Origin: an uncultured Clostridiaceae bacterium
Lineage (GTDB): Bacteria; Bacillota; Clostridia; TANB77; CAG-508
Assembly (NCBI GenBank): GCA_958402495.1
Contig: CATXTS010000009.1
Location: forward strand, 1 to 29,362
Reading direction: 5' to 3'
Length of the DNA stretch: 29,362 bases
Positions 1-7,887 of this stretch are shown piece after piece (positions within the stretch are counted from its first letter, which is position 1; each line of letters begins with the position of its first letter). The position numbers and the translations under genes are program-made. The notes below the pieces were generated by a model. It was not told the DNA's origin. It searched no databases and saw nothing but the letters and a program-made list of their open reading frames with translations.

Positions 1-280
1 CATCTTTATATCTCCATTTTCCTTTTTGAATCTTAAAGATTTCTCCCTCCTGTTGTAACTGTTCTAACAATTGATACATAACAAATTCACTAATGGTAAC
101 TATCTCTAAAAGCTCTGCTGTCTTTACAATTCCTTTTGCTTTTATAAAAGCTAAAATTTGTTCCTTTGACTTTTGTCTCCTTGTCGTCTTTACACTTTCC
201 TTTACCGTTCTTACTTCCTCTGGTGCATCTTTATATCTCCATTTTCCTTTTTGAATCTTAAAGATTTCTCCCTCCTGTTG
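1..280. repeat. Direct repeat, 55 bp identical, 225-bp period
   Basis: Bases 1-55 and 226-280 are identical; the flanking bases diverge but stay alignable. The repeat encodes the EGEIFKIQKGKWRYKD end of each winged-helix unit, and the spacing is exactly 75 codons. Perfect identity including silent positions suggests recent duplication or gene conversion within the gene. Confidence 0.9.
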
Positions 281-592
281 CAAGTTTGTTAACAATGGAT
301 ACAAAGTAGAATAACTAATAGAAAAAATTTTTAAAAGCTCCTTTGTGGTTATGCATGCTCTGCCCCGCATAATTTCAATAATTTGCTTTTGTACCTTATT
401 TAATTGTCTTTCTTGTGAAAATGTTACTTCTTGATACATATCATTCTCAATCAGTAGTCTTAATACTCTCCCCAATAAATTAGTATCAAAAGCTCTTATA
501 AAAATATGTTCTTGCGTCGCCTCCAAACCTAAAAATTCTCTTATAAGCCGTTCAACTTTCTTATTAGATGTTGTCATTTTAAATACCTTCAT
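1..592 (-). CDS. Tandem winged-helix repeat protein, 3' end outside window
   Basis: An open frame runs from ATG at 592 to the window edge without a stop, giving 197 codons. AGGAGG sits 8 bases before the start. The N-terminal ~70 residues (beginning MKVFKMTTSNKKVERL) match nothing I know. Then come two copies, 75 residues apart, of a domain that looks like a winged helix: a helix-turn-helix (ITTKELLKIFSISYSTLY, then VKTAELLEIVTISEFVMY), then LLxxLQQEGEIFKIQKGKWRYKD, where QKGKWRY would be the wing. A Lys/Arg-rich linker separates them. The second copy reaches the edge, so more copies may follow. This suggests a DNA-binding regulator, but no family is recognised. CGG, a rare codon here, is used at least twice in frame. 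Confidence 0.75.
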   Translation of the reverse strand, partial: MKVFKMTTSNKKVERLIREFLGLEATQEHIFIRAFDTNLLGRVLRLLIENDMYQEVTFSQERQLNKVQKQIIEIMRGRACITTKELLKIFSISYSTLYPLLTNLQQEGEIFKIQKGKWRYKDAPEEVRTVKESVKTTRRQKSKEQILAFIKAKGIVKTAELLEIVTISEFVMYQLLEQLQQEGEIFKIQKGKWRYKD

Positions 593-659
593 CGTAATTC
601 CTCCTGTAATAAATGATTTCTCTGCAATCGCAAAGATTATATACCTTTTAGTTTTCATA

Positions 660-688
660 ATCTTATCATTATTTTCTACTTTTGTCTA
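660..688 (-). promoter_or_regulatory. Putative sigma-A promoter of the winged-helix gene
   Basis: On the minus strand, TAGACA (683-688) and TAAGAT (660-665) are separated by 17 bases, about 70 bases upstream of the ATG at 592. A second TATAAT lies at 636-641 but has no good -35. The assignment rests on consensus match only. Confidence 0.45.
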
Positions 689-721
689 CATAATTTTTGT
701 AAAAATTCTTCTATCTATCAA

Positions 722-750
722 AAAAGTAGTACTTTATAGGTACTACTTTT
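722..750 (-). terminator. Rho-independent terminator after gltX-DUF951
   Basis: An 11-bp perfect stem (722-732 with 740-750) with a 7-base loop is followed on the minus strand by a T-run. It lies just past the stop of the DUF951 gene and closes the gltX-DUF951 transcript. Confidence 0.75.
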
Positions 751-756
751 CTATAT

Positions 757-939
757 TTATTCTTTTTCTATTTTTTTGGTTATCATTTTTAGTGCCTTTG
801 GTCTTTCTAACATAATAACATGTCCACATCCTAAGCATTTTAATTTGAAGTCCACACCGACTCTAGTAATTTCCCATAATTTACTACCACAAGGATGTTG
901 TTTTTTTGTTCTTACAATATCCCCTACATTATATTCCAT
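757..939 (-). CDS. DUF951 family protein (YyzM-like)
   Basis: This 60-residue protein matches the DUF951 pattern well: VGDIVRTKKQHPCGS, then WEITRVGVDFKLKCLGCGHVIMLER. The family is small, widespread in Firmicutes and of unknown function. The HPCGS and CLGCGH pair (three Cys, two His) suggests metal or nucleic-acid binding, which is inference. It starts 15 bases after the gltX stop with a GAGGAGAG ribosome binding site, and a terminator follows, so it is the last gene of a two-gene unit with gltX. Confidence 0.88.
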   Translation of the reverse strand: MEYNVGDIVRTKKQHPCGSKLWEITRVGVDFKLKCLGCGHVIMLERPKALKMITKKIEKE

Positions 940-954
940 GATTCTCTCCTCACT

Positions 955-2619
955 TTATTTTTCTTGTAGTTTTTCTATTGCCTTTTTAAATCTTTTTTCT
1001 ATTCTTTCTTTACCCAATACTTGCATAATTTCATACATATCTGGTGTATTGGTTCTACCAGTTAACGCTACTCTTATAACCGTACTTACATCACCTACAT
1101 GACCTGGCCATTTCTCTGGTTCTTTCTTCCACTCTTTTACTTCTCTTGCATATCCTACTTGCTCTGCTAAATCCTTCATTTTATCAAACCATGTTTGTTT
1201 GTCATCTTCCTGATTAAAGTATTTTTCTATATAAGATTCTAAAATCTTTTGTATGATTTCTTTATCCGTAATTTTCTGATAATCATATGATTGTTCTACT
1301 TTCTCAAACTCTTCATCATACATATAAGCAATATTTTCTTTTACATCAGACCACTTTGCAATATCTTTTCTTGGTTTTGCATTTCCTCTTTCAATGCCAA
1401 AAACTTGCAAAGCGTATGCTTTATCTTGTAATAATGCCTCTAATTCTTTATCATATACTTTTGCCCAATTTAAAGATTCTTCATAAATTTGCTCAGCGGT
1501 ATATTTAGAAATAACTGTTTTAGCAATATCTAGAATTTTAATAATATCAAATAAAGCACCACTCACACTCATTTTATTTAATTGTAATTCAAAATCATCT
1601 AAAGACTCATCTGGATTTTGTTTTCGCCAACTTTCAAAATTAGAGTTAGCAATATTTAATAAATATTCTATGACTGCTTCTACTGGAATTCCCATTTGTG
1701 TATAATAGCTAACGGCTGCTTCTACATCTTTACGCTTACTTAATTTTCTCTTTCCACCTTCGTCTTCTTTCATAATTGGTGCAATATGGGCGTATTTAGG
1801 TGCTTCAAAACCTAACATTTGGAATAATTGTAAGTGTAATGGAACGGAAGAAAGCCATTCATCTCCACGAATAACATGTGTTGTGTGCATTAAATGGTCA
1901 TCAATAGCATGAGCAAAATGATAAGTAGGAAGTCCATCTGCTTTTATGATAACGATATCTTGGTCATTTTCTGGAAAATCTACATTTCCCTTAATTAAAT
2001 CATGATGCTTTATCTTTCTATCTTCTCTGCCAGGTGATTTTAGTCGAATAATATAGCTTTCACCAGCTTTTATTTTTTCTGCTGCCTCTTCTACAGATAG
2101 ATTTCTATATTTTGCCCATACACCATAATAACCAGGACGTATCTTTGCAGCTTCTTGTTTTTGTCTCATTTCTTCTAATTCTTCTGGTGTCGCAAAACAA
2201 GGATATGCTTTCCCTTGTTCTAATAAGTATTTAGCATACGCCTCATAGATTTCTTTTCTCAATGATTGTTTATAAGGTCCATAATTGCCCTTTTCATGCG
2301 TTTCATCCGTCATCCCTTCATCTGGTGTAAGACCAAAATCATCTAATGATTGAATAATACCTGTTACTCCATTTTCTACTTCTCTTTTCTGGTCAGTATC
2401 TTCTATTCTTAAGAAGAATACGCCATTTGTCTGTTTGGCTACCTTTTTAGCAATTACCACTTGATATAAAGAACCTAAATGCACAAATCCTGTTGGACTT
2501 GGAGCATATCTGGTAACAATAGCCCCTTCTGGTAAATCTCTTTTTTTATATTTTTCTTCATATACATGAATTGGTTTTACATTTGGAAATATTAAATCTG
2601 CTAAATCTTGATAATCCAT
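955..2619 (-). CDS. gltX: Glutamyl-tRNA synthetase, long Clostridia-type form
   Basis: This class I aminoacyl-tRNA synthetase charges tRNA-Glu (and possibly tRNA-Gln). The HIGH-type signature is RYAPSPTGFVHLGS (HLGS at residues 47-50) and the KMSKS-type loop is KLSKRKD at 292-298. GNYGPYKQSLR at 111-121 and FLRIEDTD also fit GluRS. At 554 residues it is longer than the ~485-residue B. subtilis enzyme: about 33 residues precede the catalytic core and the anticodon-binding part is longer and acidic. The C-terminus (VALTGRTNTPDMYEIMQVLG) matches the expected helical region. It is likely co-transcribed with the DUF951 gene. No T-box leader is visible upstream. Confidence 0.95.
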   Translation of the reverse strand: MDYQDLADLIFPNVKPIHVYEEKYKKRDLPEGAIVTRYAPSPTGFVHLGSLYQVVIAKKVAKQTNGVFFLRIEDTDQKREVENGVTGIIQSLDDFGLTPDEGMTDETHEKGNYGPYKQSLRKEIYEAYAKYLLEQGKAYPCFATPEELEEMRQKQEAAKIRPGYYGVWAKYRNLSVEEAAEKIKAGESYIIRLKSPGREDRKIKHHDLIKGNVDFPENDQDIVIIKADGLPTYHFAHAIDDHLMHTTHVIRGDEWLSSVPLHLQLFQMLGFEAPKYAHIAPIMKEDEGGKRKLSKRKDVEAAVSYYTQMGIPVEAVIEYLLNIANSNFESWRKQNPDESLDDFELQLNKMSVSGALFDIIKILDIAKTVISKYTAEQIYEESLNWAKVYDKELEALLQDKAYALQVFGIERGNAKPRKDIAKWSDVKENIAYMYDEEFEKVEQSYDYQKITDKEIIQKILESYIEKYFNQEDDKQTWFDKMKDLAEQVGYAREVKEWKKEPEKWPGHVGDVSTVIRVALTGRTNTPDMYEIMQVLGKERIEKRFKKAIEKLQEK

Positions 2620-2658
2620 ATTTTTCTCTTTCCCTTCTATTTATTTTCATTTTGCCTT

Positions 2659-2687
2659 ATTATATCAAAGATTTTTCATAAATTCAA
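2659..2687 (-). promoter_or_regulatory. Putative promoter of gltX
   Basis: On the minus strand, TTGAAT (2682-2687), a 17-base spacer and TATAAT (2659-2664) precede the gltX ATG by about 40 bases. The leader is too short for a T-box. Confidence 0.6.
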
Positions 2688-2844
2688 TATTTAAAAGCTT
2701 TCCAATGAATTTTTAGAATTATTTTTTACATAAATTTATAGCTATTGGCATCTAGAAGTTGCATTGTGTTTTTGATTACTTATTCACATAATTCAAGTTG
2801 AAAATATTAGGTAAAAAAAGGAAAATTATCAAAGAATAGTTAAA

Positions 2845-2873
2845 TTGACTTTAACCAAATGGTGTTGTATAAT
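2845..2873 (+). promoter_or_regulatory. Strong promoter of the pilin-tail-fibre gene
   Basis: TTGACT (2845-2850), 17 bases, TATAAT (2868-2873), 32 bases before the preferred ATG at 2906. This is one of the best consensus promoters in the window and shows that the chimeric gene has its own vegetative-type promoter. Confidence 0.8.
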
Positions 2874-2905
2874 TAAAGTAGATATATAGGAAAGAGGCGA
2901 TGTAT

Positions 2906-4201
2906 ATGAAGCCAAAATATAATCAAACAGAAAACGGAATTACCATGGTTTCCCTAGTGGTTACCATTATTATATTAATTATTTTAGCAGGTGTTAGTAT
3001 TAACGTAACCATAGGAGATAATGGTTTAATTACTAAAGCTAAACAGTCTAAACAAAACATTCTTTTAGCAGGAGAGGCAGAAGCCATCCAATTGAATCAG
3101 TTATATCATGACTTAGATATTAGTGGCGAGTTAACAGAAGATGAGGAAAGTACTAAAAAAGATGAAATTATTGCATTACTTCAAAAACAAGTCGAAGAAC
3201 TCCAAAAACAAGTTGATGCATTAAAAACAGAAAATACAGAATTAAAAAAACAAATAGAAGAACTAAGGTCACAAATCGCTTCCCTACAAAAAGAAGTAGA
3301 GGAATTGAGAAAACAGATTGCTGATAAAAATATAGAAATCGAAGAATTGAAAAGACAAGTTAGTGAAAAAGAAGAAAAAATAAAACAACTACAAGAACAA
3401 TTAAATAACATTAACTCTCTATTATCACAAACCAATGCCACAGCTGATAAAATCTTAATAGGTTATAAAGCTTATAGTGGTGGAAAACTATTAACTGGAA
3501 CCATGGCTAATAACGGTGCCTTAAACGCTAGTCTAAATTGTGGACAAAACTTTACTATTCCATCTGGTTATACTAGTGGTGGAAAAGTAACTGCCAATAG
3601 TTTAGCAAGTCAAACACCCGGTAATGCAACAGCAGCTAATATTAGCAGTGGTAAAACTGCTTGGGTAAATGGCCAATTAGTTACTGGTACTGGTGCTGAT
3701 GTAAACAATGCTGTAACCGATATTACAGGTGCCCTATTTGGAGGTACTACCAAAACAGCTTCCATACCATGTAGTACAAGTACTGAGTCAAATGTTTCTG
3801 TACACTCTGCATGGGCTCCATTGTGGACAGAAAATATAGCAAACAATGTAGGAAAATCAAACCCTATCTATTTATTAAAAGATACAGATGGAAATGCAGC
3901 TATTGCCAATACAATTACTATATCTTATACTTGTGGTGGTTCACAAGCCTATGGTCAAGAATTTTCTTATAACCAAGTTATCTATTTAAAAGATGAAGAA
4001 GGAAATATTTTAGACACCATTCGAAACGGTAACTCTAGTACAACATGGAATTTATTTACACTACCAATTAAAGGTTCTTATGTGTATATCGAATATACTC
4101 TATATGCTAGAGTAAGATATACTACTTCAAATAAAGATGGGCAAGCATATGCTCATGCTACCATGAGTACTCCATCCGTTATTTACCTATATGCTAAATA
4201 A
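2906..4201 (+). CDS. Pilin-like anchor fused to coiled coil and phage tail-fibre-like modules
   Basis: Start 2906 is preferred over ATG 2900 because GAGG at 2894-2897 is 8 bases from the former and only 2 from the latter. This gives 431 residues. Residues 1-32: a short basic leader, a prepilin-type site (ENG then ITMVSLVVTIIILIILAG) and one membrane helix. About 85-175: an uninterrupted heptad coiled coil rich in E, K, Q and L. About 178-265: two copies of a glycine-rich unit (ATADKILIGYKAYSGGKLLTG and ATAANISSGKTAWVNGQLVTG, 63 residues apart), with IPSGYTSGGKV between; such units are typical of siphophage tail-fibre proteins. About 266-431: a beta-rich C-terminal domain of no recognised family. 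Inference: a pilus- or membrane-displayed adhesin. The position after the signal Gly +4 is Ser, not Glu. It is the only gene on its strand for many kilobases. Confidence 0.85.
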   Translation: MKPKYNQTENGITMVSLVVTIIILIILAGVSINVTIGDNGLITKAKQSKQNILLAGEAEAIQLNQLYHDLDISGELTEDEESTKKDEIIALLQKQVEELQKQVDALKTENTELKKQIEELRSQIASLQKEVEELRKQIADKNIEIEELKRQVSEKEEKIKQLQEQLNNINSLLSQTNATADKILIGYKAYSGGKLLTGTMANNGALNASLNCGQNFTIPSGYTSGGKVTANSLASQTPGNATAANISSGKTAWVNGQLVTGTGADVNNAVTDITGALFGGTTKTASIPCSTSTESNVSVHSAWAPLWTENIANNVGKSNPIYLLKDTDGNAAIANTITISYTCGGSQAYGQEFSYNQVIYLKDEEGNILDTIRNGNSSTTWNLFTLPIKGSYVYIEYTLYARVRYTTSNKDGQAYAHATMSTPSVIYLYAK

Positions 4202-4284
4202 ATAATACACCTAAGTTATAGCCATAACTGATATATTATACTTAATAAATTGAATACTTAATATAGATACAACAAACTTATATT

Positions 4285-4342
4285 GGTGGAAAAAATTCAG
4301 TTAAGTTAGCACCCAAAATAGTTTAACTGAAATTTTTTCACC
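4285..4342. terminator. Imperfect 20-bp inverted repeat, possible terminator
   Basis: The arms GGTGGAAAAAATTCAGTTAA (4285-4304) and its near complement at 4323-4342 form a long hairpin with one bulge. It lies downstream of the plus-strand pilin gene and before the convergent RNase J gene. The A/T runs lie inside the stem, so it could end transcription in either direction. Confidence 0.5.
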
Positions 4343-4382
4343 ATAACTGTTGACAAAGAACCAAAAAATACATAATCCAAAG

Positions 4383-4424
4383 AAAAAAACAGACATTTAT
4401 TGAAAAATAAATATGTCTGTTTTT
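4383..4424. terminator. Bidirectional terminator between convergent genes
   Basis: AAAAACAGACA and TGTCTGTTTTT form a stem, extended by TTTATT/AATAAA with a two-base bulge. T-runs follow on both strands. It separates the plus-strand pilin gene from the minus-strand RNase J gene. Confidence 0.7.
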
Positions 4425-4436
4425 AATCTGTGTCCC

Positions 4437-4458
4437 CAATGGACAATTTTGTCCATTG
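4437..4458. repeat. Small palindrome near the RNase J 3' end
   Basis: CAATGGACA and TGTCCATTG form a 9-bp perfect inverted repeat with a 4-base loop, about 22 bases after the RNase J stop. Function unknown; no second copy was seen in the window. Confidence 0.5.
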
Positions 4459-4480
4459 AGACCAGGTACATATGGACAGT

Positions 4481-6427
4481 TTATAATGCCATTATAATTG
4501 GTAATATCATTGGATTTCTTTTGGTTTTTTGGAAAATGTAGTCTCTTAAATTGTCTTTTAATGTGGATTTAATGGTTGACCAGTCTCTGATGTCTTGATT
4601 TTCTAAAGATTTTACTTCTTCTCTAATGACTTTTTTAACATCTTCCATTAGATTTTCTGATTCTTTTACATAGACAAAACCTCTAGAGATGACATCTGGT
4701 CCTGCTACAATTTCACCTGTGGCATTATCCATCGTCATGACGATAACAATTAGTCCGTCTTGTGATAAGTGTTGTCTATCTCGTAATACGACGTTTCCTA
4801 CATCTCCTACACCTAGCCCATCTACTAATATTTTTCCTGATGGCACAGTGGCTGTTAATTTTGCTTCTTTTTCGTTTAATTCTAAAATTCTTCCATTTGT
4901 ACTTAAGAATATGTTTTTAGGGTCTACTCCCATTTTTTTGGCTGTTTCTGCATGTGTTACTAAATGTCTATATTCTCCATGTACTGGTATAAAATATTTT
5001 GGTTTCGTTAACGATAAGATTAATTTTTGCTCTTCTTGGCAAGCATGTCCAGATACATGTACATCTGCTAAAGAATGGTATACCACTTCTGCTCCTATTT
5101 GCATTAAATCATCTATTACTTTAGATACTAATTTTTCATTTCCTGGAATAGGACTTGCAGAGATGATGACTAAGTCATTTGGTGTAATTTCTACTTTTCT
5201 ATGTTCTCCTGCTGCCATTCTGGTTAAAGCTGACATAGTCTCTCCTTGGCTTCCTGTAGTGATAATAACTAATTGTTCATCTGTATAATTTTTTATCATA
5301 TCAATATCGATAAAGACATTATCTGGTACATCGATATATCCTAACTTTCTTGCTGTATCTATCATATTAATCATACTTCTACCACATACAGCAATTTTCC
5401 TTTGATTGGCTACTGCTGCATTGACGATTTGTTGTACTCTATGCACGTTAGAAGCAAATGTTGCTACTACTATTCTCTTCGTACAATTAACAAAAAGTTT
5501 ATCAAAGACTTCTCCTACTGTACTTTCTGACATAGTATAGCCTTTTCTTTCAGCATTGGTACTGTCTGATAATAAAGCTAATACTCCATTTTTTCCAATT
5601 TCTGCAATTCTTGTTAAGTCTGTCATTTCACTATTGATTGGTGTATAGTCAATTTTAAAGTCTCCTGTGTGAAATACAGTTCCTACTGGTGTATAAATGG
5701 CTAACATAACTGCGTCTGGTATACTATGGCAGCTTCTAATAAATTCTACTTGCATTTTTCCAAAGTGAATAGTTTGACCTGCTTCTATAATATTTAGTTT
5801 GGTACTTCTTAATAATTTATGTTCTTCTAATTTATTTTGAATTAATCCAACCGTTAGTTTTGTTGCATAAATTGGTATGTTAATTTGTCTTAAAATATAT
5901 GGTATAGCTCCTATATGGTCTTCATGTCCATGTGTGACTACTAATCCCTTAATTTTATCTTTGTTTCTTTCTAGATATGTGATATCTGGTATAACTAAGT
6001 CTACCCCTAACATATCATCTGTTGGGAATTCTAAACCACAATCTACTATGATAATTTCATTCTCATATTCGAAAACAGTCATATTTTTTCCGATTTCTTC
6101 TAGCCCACCTAATGGTATGATTTTTAAATTTGATTTTTTAAATTCAAATTTAGAGTTCTCATTCTTATTTTTGTTATTGTTTGTTTTTCTTGGATGACTT
6201 GGTCTTTTTTCTCCTTCTCCTTTTGTAATTGCATTTGTTGGTTTTTCTTTTCTGTCACTCATGTCTACCTTTTCTTTAGTTTCTACATTTTCTTTGTTGT
6301 TATTTTTTCTTAAATTAGGGCGATAATTTGTTCTTGTCATTCTTTGTCTTGTTTGATTTTCTGGATGTTCTATAGAATTTTCTCTTAACATCTGTGTTTT
6401 GTTTACTTGTCTTTCTTCTTCTGACAT
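4481..6427 (-). CDS. rnj: Ribonuclease J with long basic N-terminal extension
   Basis: This metallo-beta-lactamase/beta-CASP nuclease performs 5'-to-3' exonuclease and endonuclease steps in Firmicute RNA decay. The metal site THGHEDH is at residues 165-171, the HTGDFKIDYTP motif follows, and PVHGEYRHL and the C-terminal TKRNPMILPIIM are typical. Its 648 residues compare with ~555 for B. subtilis RNase J1. The excess is the first ~100 residues, which are N/K/R/E-rich and probably disordered before the core begins at LKIIPLGGLEEIGKN. ATG 6427 is preceded by an AGGAGAG site. The J1 or J2 class cannot be told from this alone. Confidence 0.93.
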   Translation of the reverse strand: MSEEERQVNKTQMLRENSIEHPENQTRQRMTRTNYRPNLRKNNNKENVETKEKVDMSDRKEKPTNAITKGEGEKRPSHPRKTNNNKNKNENSKFEFKKSNLKIIPLGGLEEIGKNMTVFEYENEIIIVDCGLEFPTDDMLGVDLVIPDITYLERNKDKIKGLVVTHGHEDHIGAIPYILRQINIPIYATKLTVGLIQNKLEEHKLLRSTKLNIIEAGQTIHFGKMQVEFIRSCHSIPDAVMLAIYTPVGTVFHTGDFKIDYTPINSEMTDLTRIAEIGKNGVLALLSDSTNAERKGYTMSESTVGEVFDKLFVNCTKRIVVATFASNVHRVQQIVNAAVANQRKIAVCGRSMINMIDTARKLGYIDVPDNVFIDIDMIKNYTDEQLVIITTGSQGETMSALTRMAAGEHRKVEITPNDLVIISASPIPGNEKLVSKVIDDLMQIGAEVVYHSLADVHVSGHACQEEQKLILSLTKPKYFIPVHGEYRHLVTHAETAKKMGVDPKNIFLSTNGRILELNEKEAKLTATVPSGKILVDGLGVGDVGNVVLRDRQHLSQDGLIVIVMTMDNATGEIVAGPDVISRGFVYVKESENLMEDVKKVIREEVKSLENQDIRDWSTIKSTLKDNLRDYIFQKTKRNPMILPIIMAL

Positions 6428-7010
6428 ATGTTCTCTCCTTTTCTATTTTTAGTTTTTAATTTTGTGCTGGATATTTTAAATTTATATATATTTTAGTTCT
6501 TGTTTTCTTTTCTCTTAATACTTCTCTATTATAATTTTCCCACTTTTTATAAACTTTATATCTCTTTTATACAAATTTATACAAAAATAAAAATAGTTGT
6601 TAAACTATCTTTGATTCTTTTATAAAAATAGGCAAATTTCGTAAATGATTTTTGTTTTAACTCTCTTTTTTAAAGGTAGTTATCTACCTTTTCCTTTGTT
6701 ATTCATTTTTCTCATTTCTCTGTTTTACTTTATTTTCACGAATCTCATTATACTATAGATAAATCTTTTACACATTGTTATATATAAATTTAAATCTCTT
6801 CTTTATCCGTTTCATAGGATAACCACTGTTTGTTATTATACTATGTTTTTGTATCTTTGTCAAATGTTGGTTTTTAATCAAAAAAGAGAACTTACTAAAA
6901 AAAGAAGTTGACAATTAAAATAATAATTAGAATATAAGAAAGTATAGAGTGTTATAGGAAATAATAACTTAAATATTTACTCAAAATCTAATCAACTAAA
7001 AAATAGAAAC
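6428..7010. other. Noncoding stretch: RNase J leader and intergenic DNA
   Basis: There is no convincing gene in this AT-rich stretch. If the consensus promoter at 6835-6863 drives RNase J, the mRNA has a leader of about 400 bases. A second TATAAT at 6747-6752 (minus strand) lacks a clear -35. A small hairpin (AAAGGTAG, loop TTAT, CTACCTTT) is at 6672-6691. I recognise no riboswitch. Confidence 0.6.
6835..6863 (-). promoter_or_regulatory. Consensus promoter upstream of RNase J
   Basis: Minus strand TTGACA (6858-6863), 17 bases, TATAAT (6835-6840): a perfect sigma-A match, about 410 bases before the RNase J ATG. No other minus-strand gene lies between. Confidence 0.75.
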
Positions 7011-7040
7011 TTCCCCGATAATTTGACAATTATCGGGGAA
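7011..7040 (-). terminator. Terminator after the YqhQ-like gene
   Basis: A 12-bp perfect stem, TTCCCCGATAAT (7011-7022) with ATTATCGGGGAA (7029-7040) and a 6-base loop, lies 8 bases past the stop of the 7048-7827 gene. On the minus strand a T-rich tract follows. Confidence 0.8.
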
Positions 7041-7047
7041 AAGAATT

Positions 7048-7827
7048 TTAATTAAAAACTCTCGGAAAAAGCCGATAAAGGAATTTTTCAAATTTAGACT
7101 TTTCCTTCATCTTTTTTTCGTTTTCAAACCATACATTCATTCCCGCAATAGCAACCTCTAGTTCCTTATCGGTTGGTATAATAGTGGTAAATTTTTGCAA
7201 AAAGTTTAAAAATCCACACTGCATTAAAATAAACACTATAATATTAATACATAACATTCCTAGCAACATATATAATTGATTACTAATAAATGTACAAAGA
7301 AACATCAATGTATAATTCATAATTATTTGTGTTGTTGCGTTTGTACCACAGTCTTTGTCAAATCGAGAATATTGACGTATCTCTTCGATACTTGGAACCC
7401 TTGTTAGCTTACTATATGCATTTAGAACCATATGCTCGGCTGCATGAAATTTATATGCATTTTTTGTTCTTTTTCTTACTACATAAGTTTTTATCATAAA
7501 TGCACTTAATATCATGAATGCAAACCCAAGCAATAAAAACCGTATACCTAGCATACTTCCTTTGCTCATTGTCCACTCAAGTAATATTGTAAAAATTAAG
7601 GAAAATGGTAATATACATAATATAGTTATAAAAAGTTCTTTCCTTTCAGCATTTTTGTCATGCTTATTTTTTTCCTTTTTATATTTCTTCATTGTGGTCC
7701 ATTCTGCTTTAATATTACCAAATTCGTCTACTGTTGAAATAGCAATATACCCTTTATGTTTTTTAGAATAAAATAGAATGCCATTGTTCATAGAATTTGC
7801 ATGGTCTACATTTAATTTTGTCCGCAT
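7048..7827 (-). CDS. YqhQ-like (DUF1385) membrane protein
   Basis: This 259-residue protein has a soluble N-terminus with a basic stretch (KKYKKEKNKHDKN) and two predicted membrane helices (about residues 67-112). A signature follows: FHAAEHMVLNAYSKL, then SIEEIRQYSRFDKDCGTN, then two more hydrophobic helices. The HAAEH and SR-x5-CGT pattern is what I know from DUF1385/YqhQ proteins, described as metal-dependent and of unknown function. The N-terminal ~60 residues are not typical of YqhQ. The start ATG has AAGGAGGAAG 6 bases upstream. Codon 2 is CGG, rare in this window. It is a single-gene unit with its own promoter and terminator. Confidence 0.75.
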   Translation of the reverse strand: MRTKLNVDHANSMNNGILFYSKKHKGYIAISTVDEFGNIKAEWTTMKKYKKEKNKHDKNAERKELFITILCILPFSLIFTILLEWTMSKGSMLGIRFLLLGFAFMILSAFMIKTYVVRKRTKNAYKFHAAEHMVLNAYSKLTRVPSIEEIRQYSRFDKDCGTNATTQIIMNYTLMFLCTFISNQLYMLLGMLCINIIVFILMQCGFLNFLQKFTTIIPTDKELEVAIAGMNVWFENEKKMKEKSKFEKFLYRLFPRVFN

Positions 7828-7858
7828 TATGCTTCCTCCTTCAAAATTTTATACCTAT

Positions 7859-7887
7859 ATTATATATCATTTTACATAATCTTGCAA
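7859..7887 (-). promoter_or_regulatory. Promoter of the YqhQ-like gene
   Basis: Minus strand TTGCAA (7882-7887), 17 bases, TATAAT (7859-7864), about 32 bases before the ATG at 7827. Confidence 0.65.

Noticed and set aside
2620..2899. T-box leader for gltX
   Set aside because: The gltX promoter leaves only ~35 bases of leader, and no T-box sequence is visible.
4689..5288. A 199-residue plus-strand frame inside RNase J
   Set aside because: It is antisense to conserved RNase J coding sequence with no independent support.
6428..6834. Known riboswitch in the RNase J leader
   Set aside because: The leader is AT-rich with only a small 8-bp hairpin; no conserved riboswitch core is recognisable.
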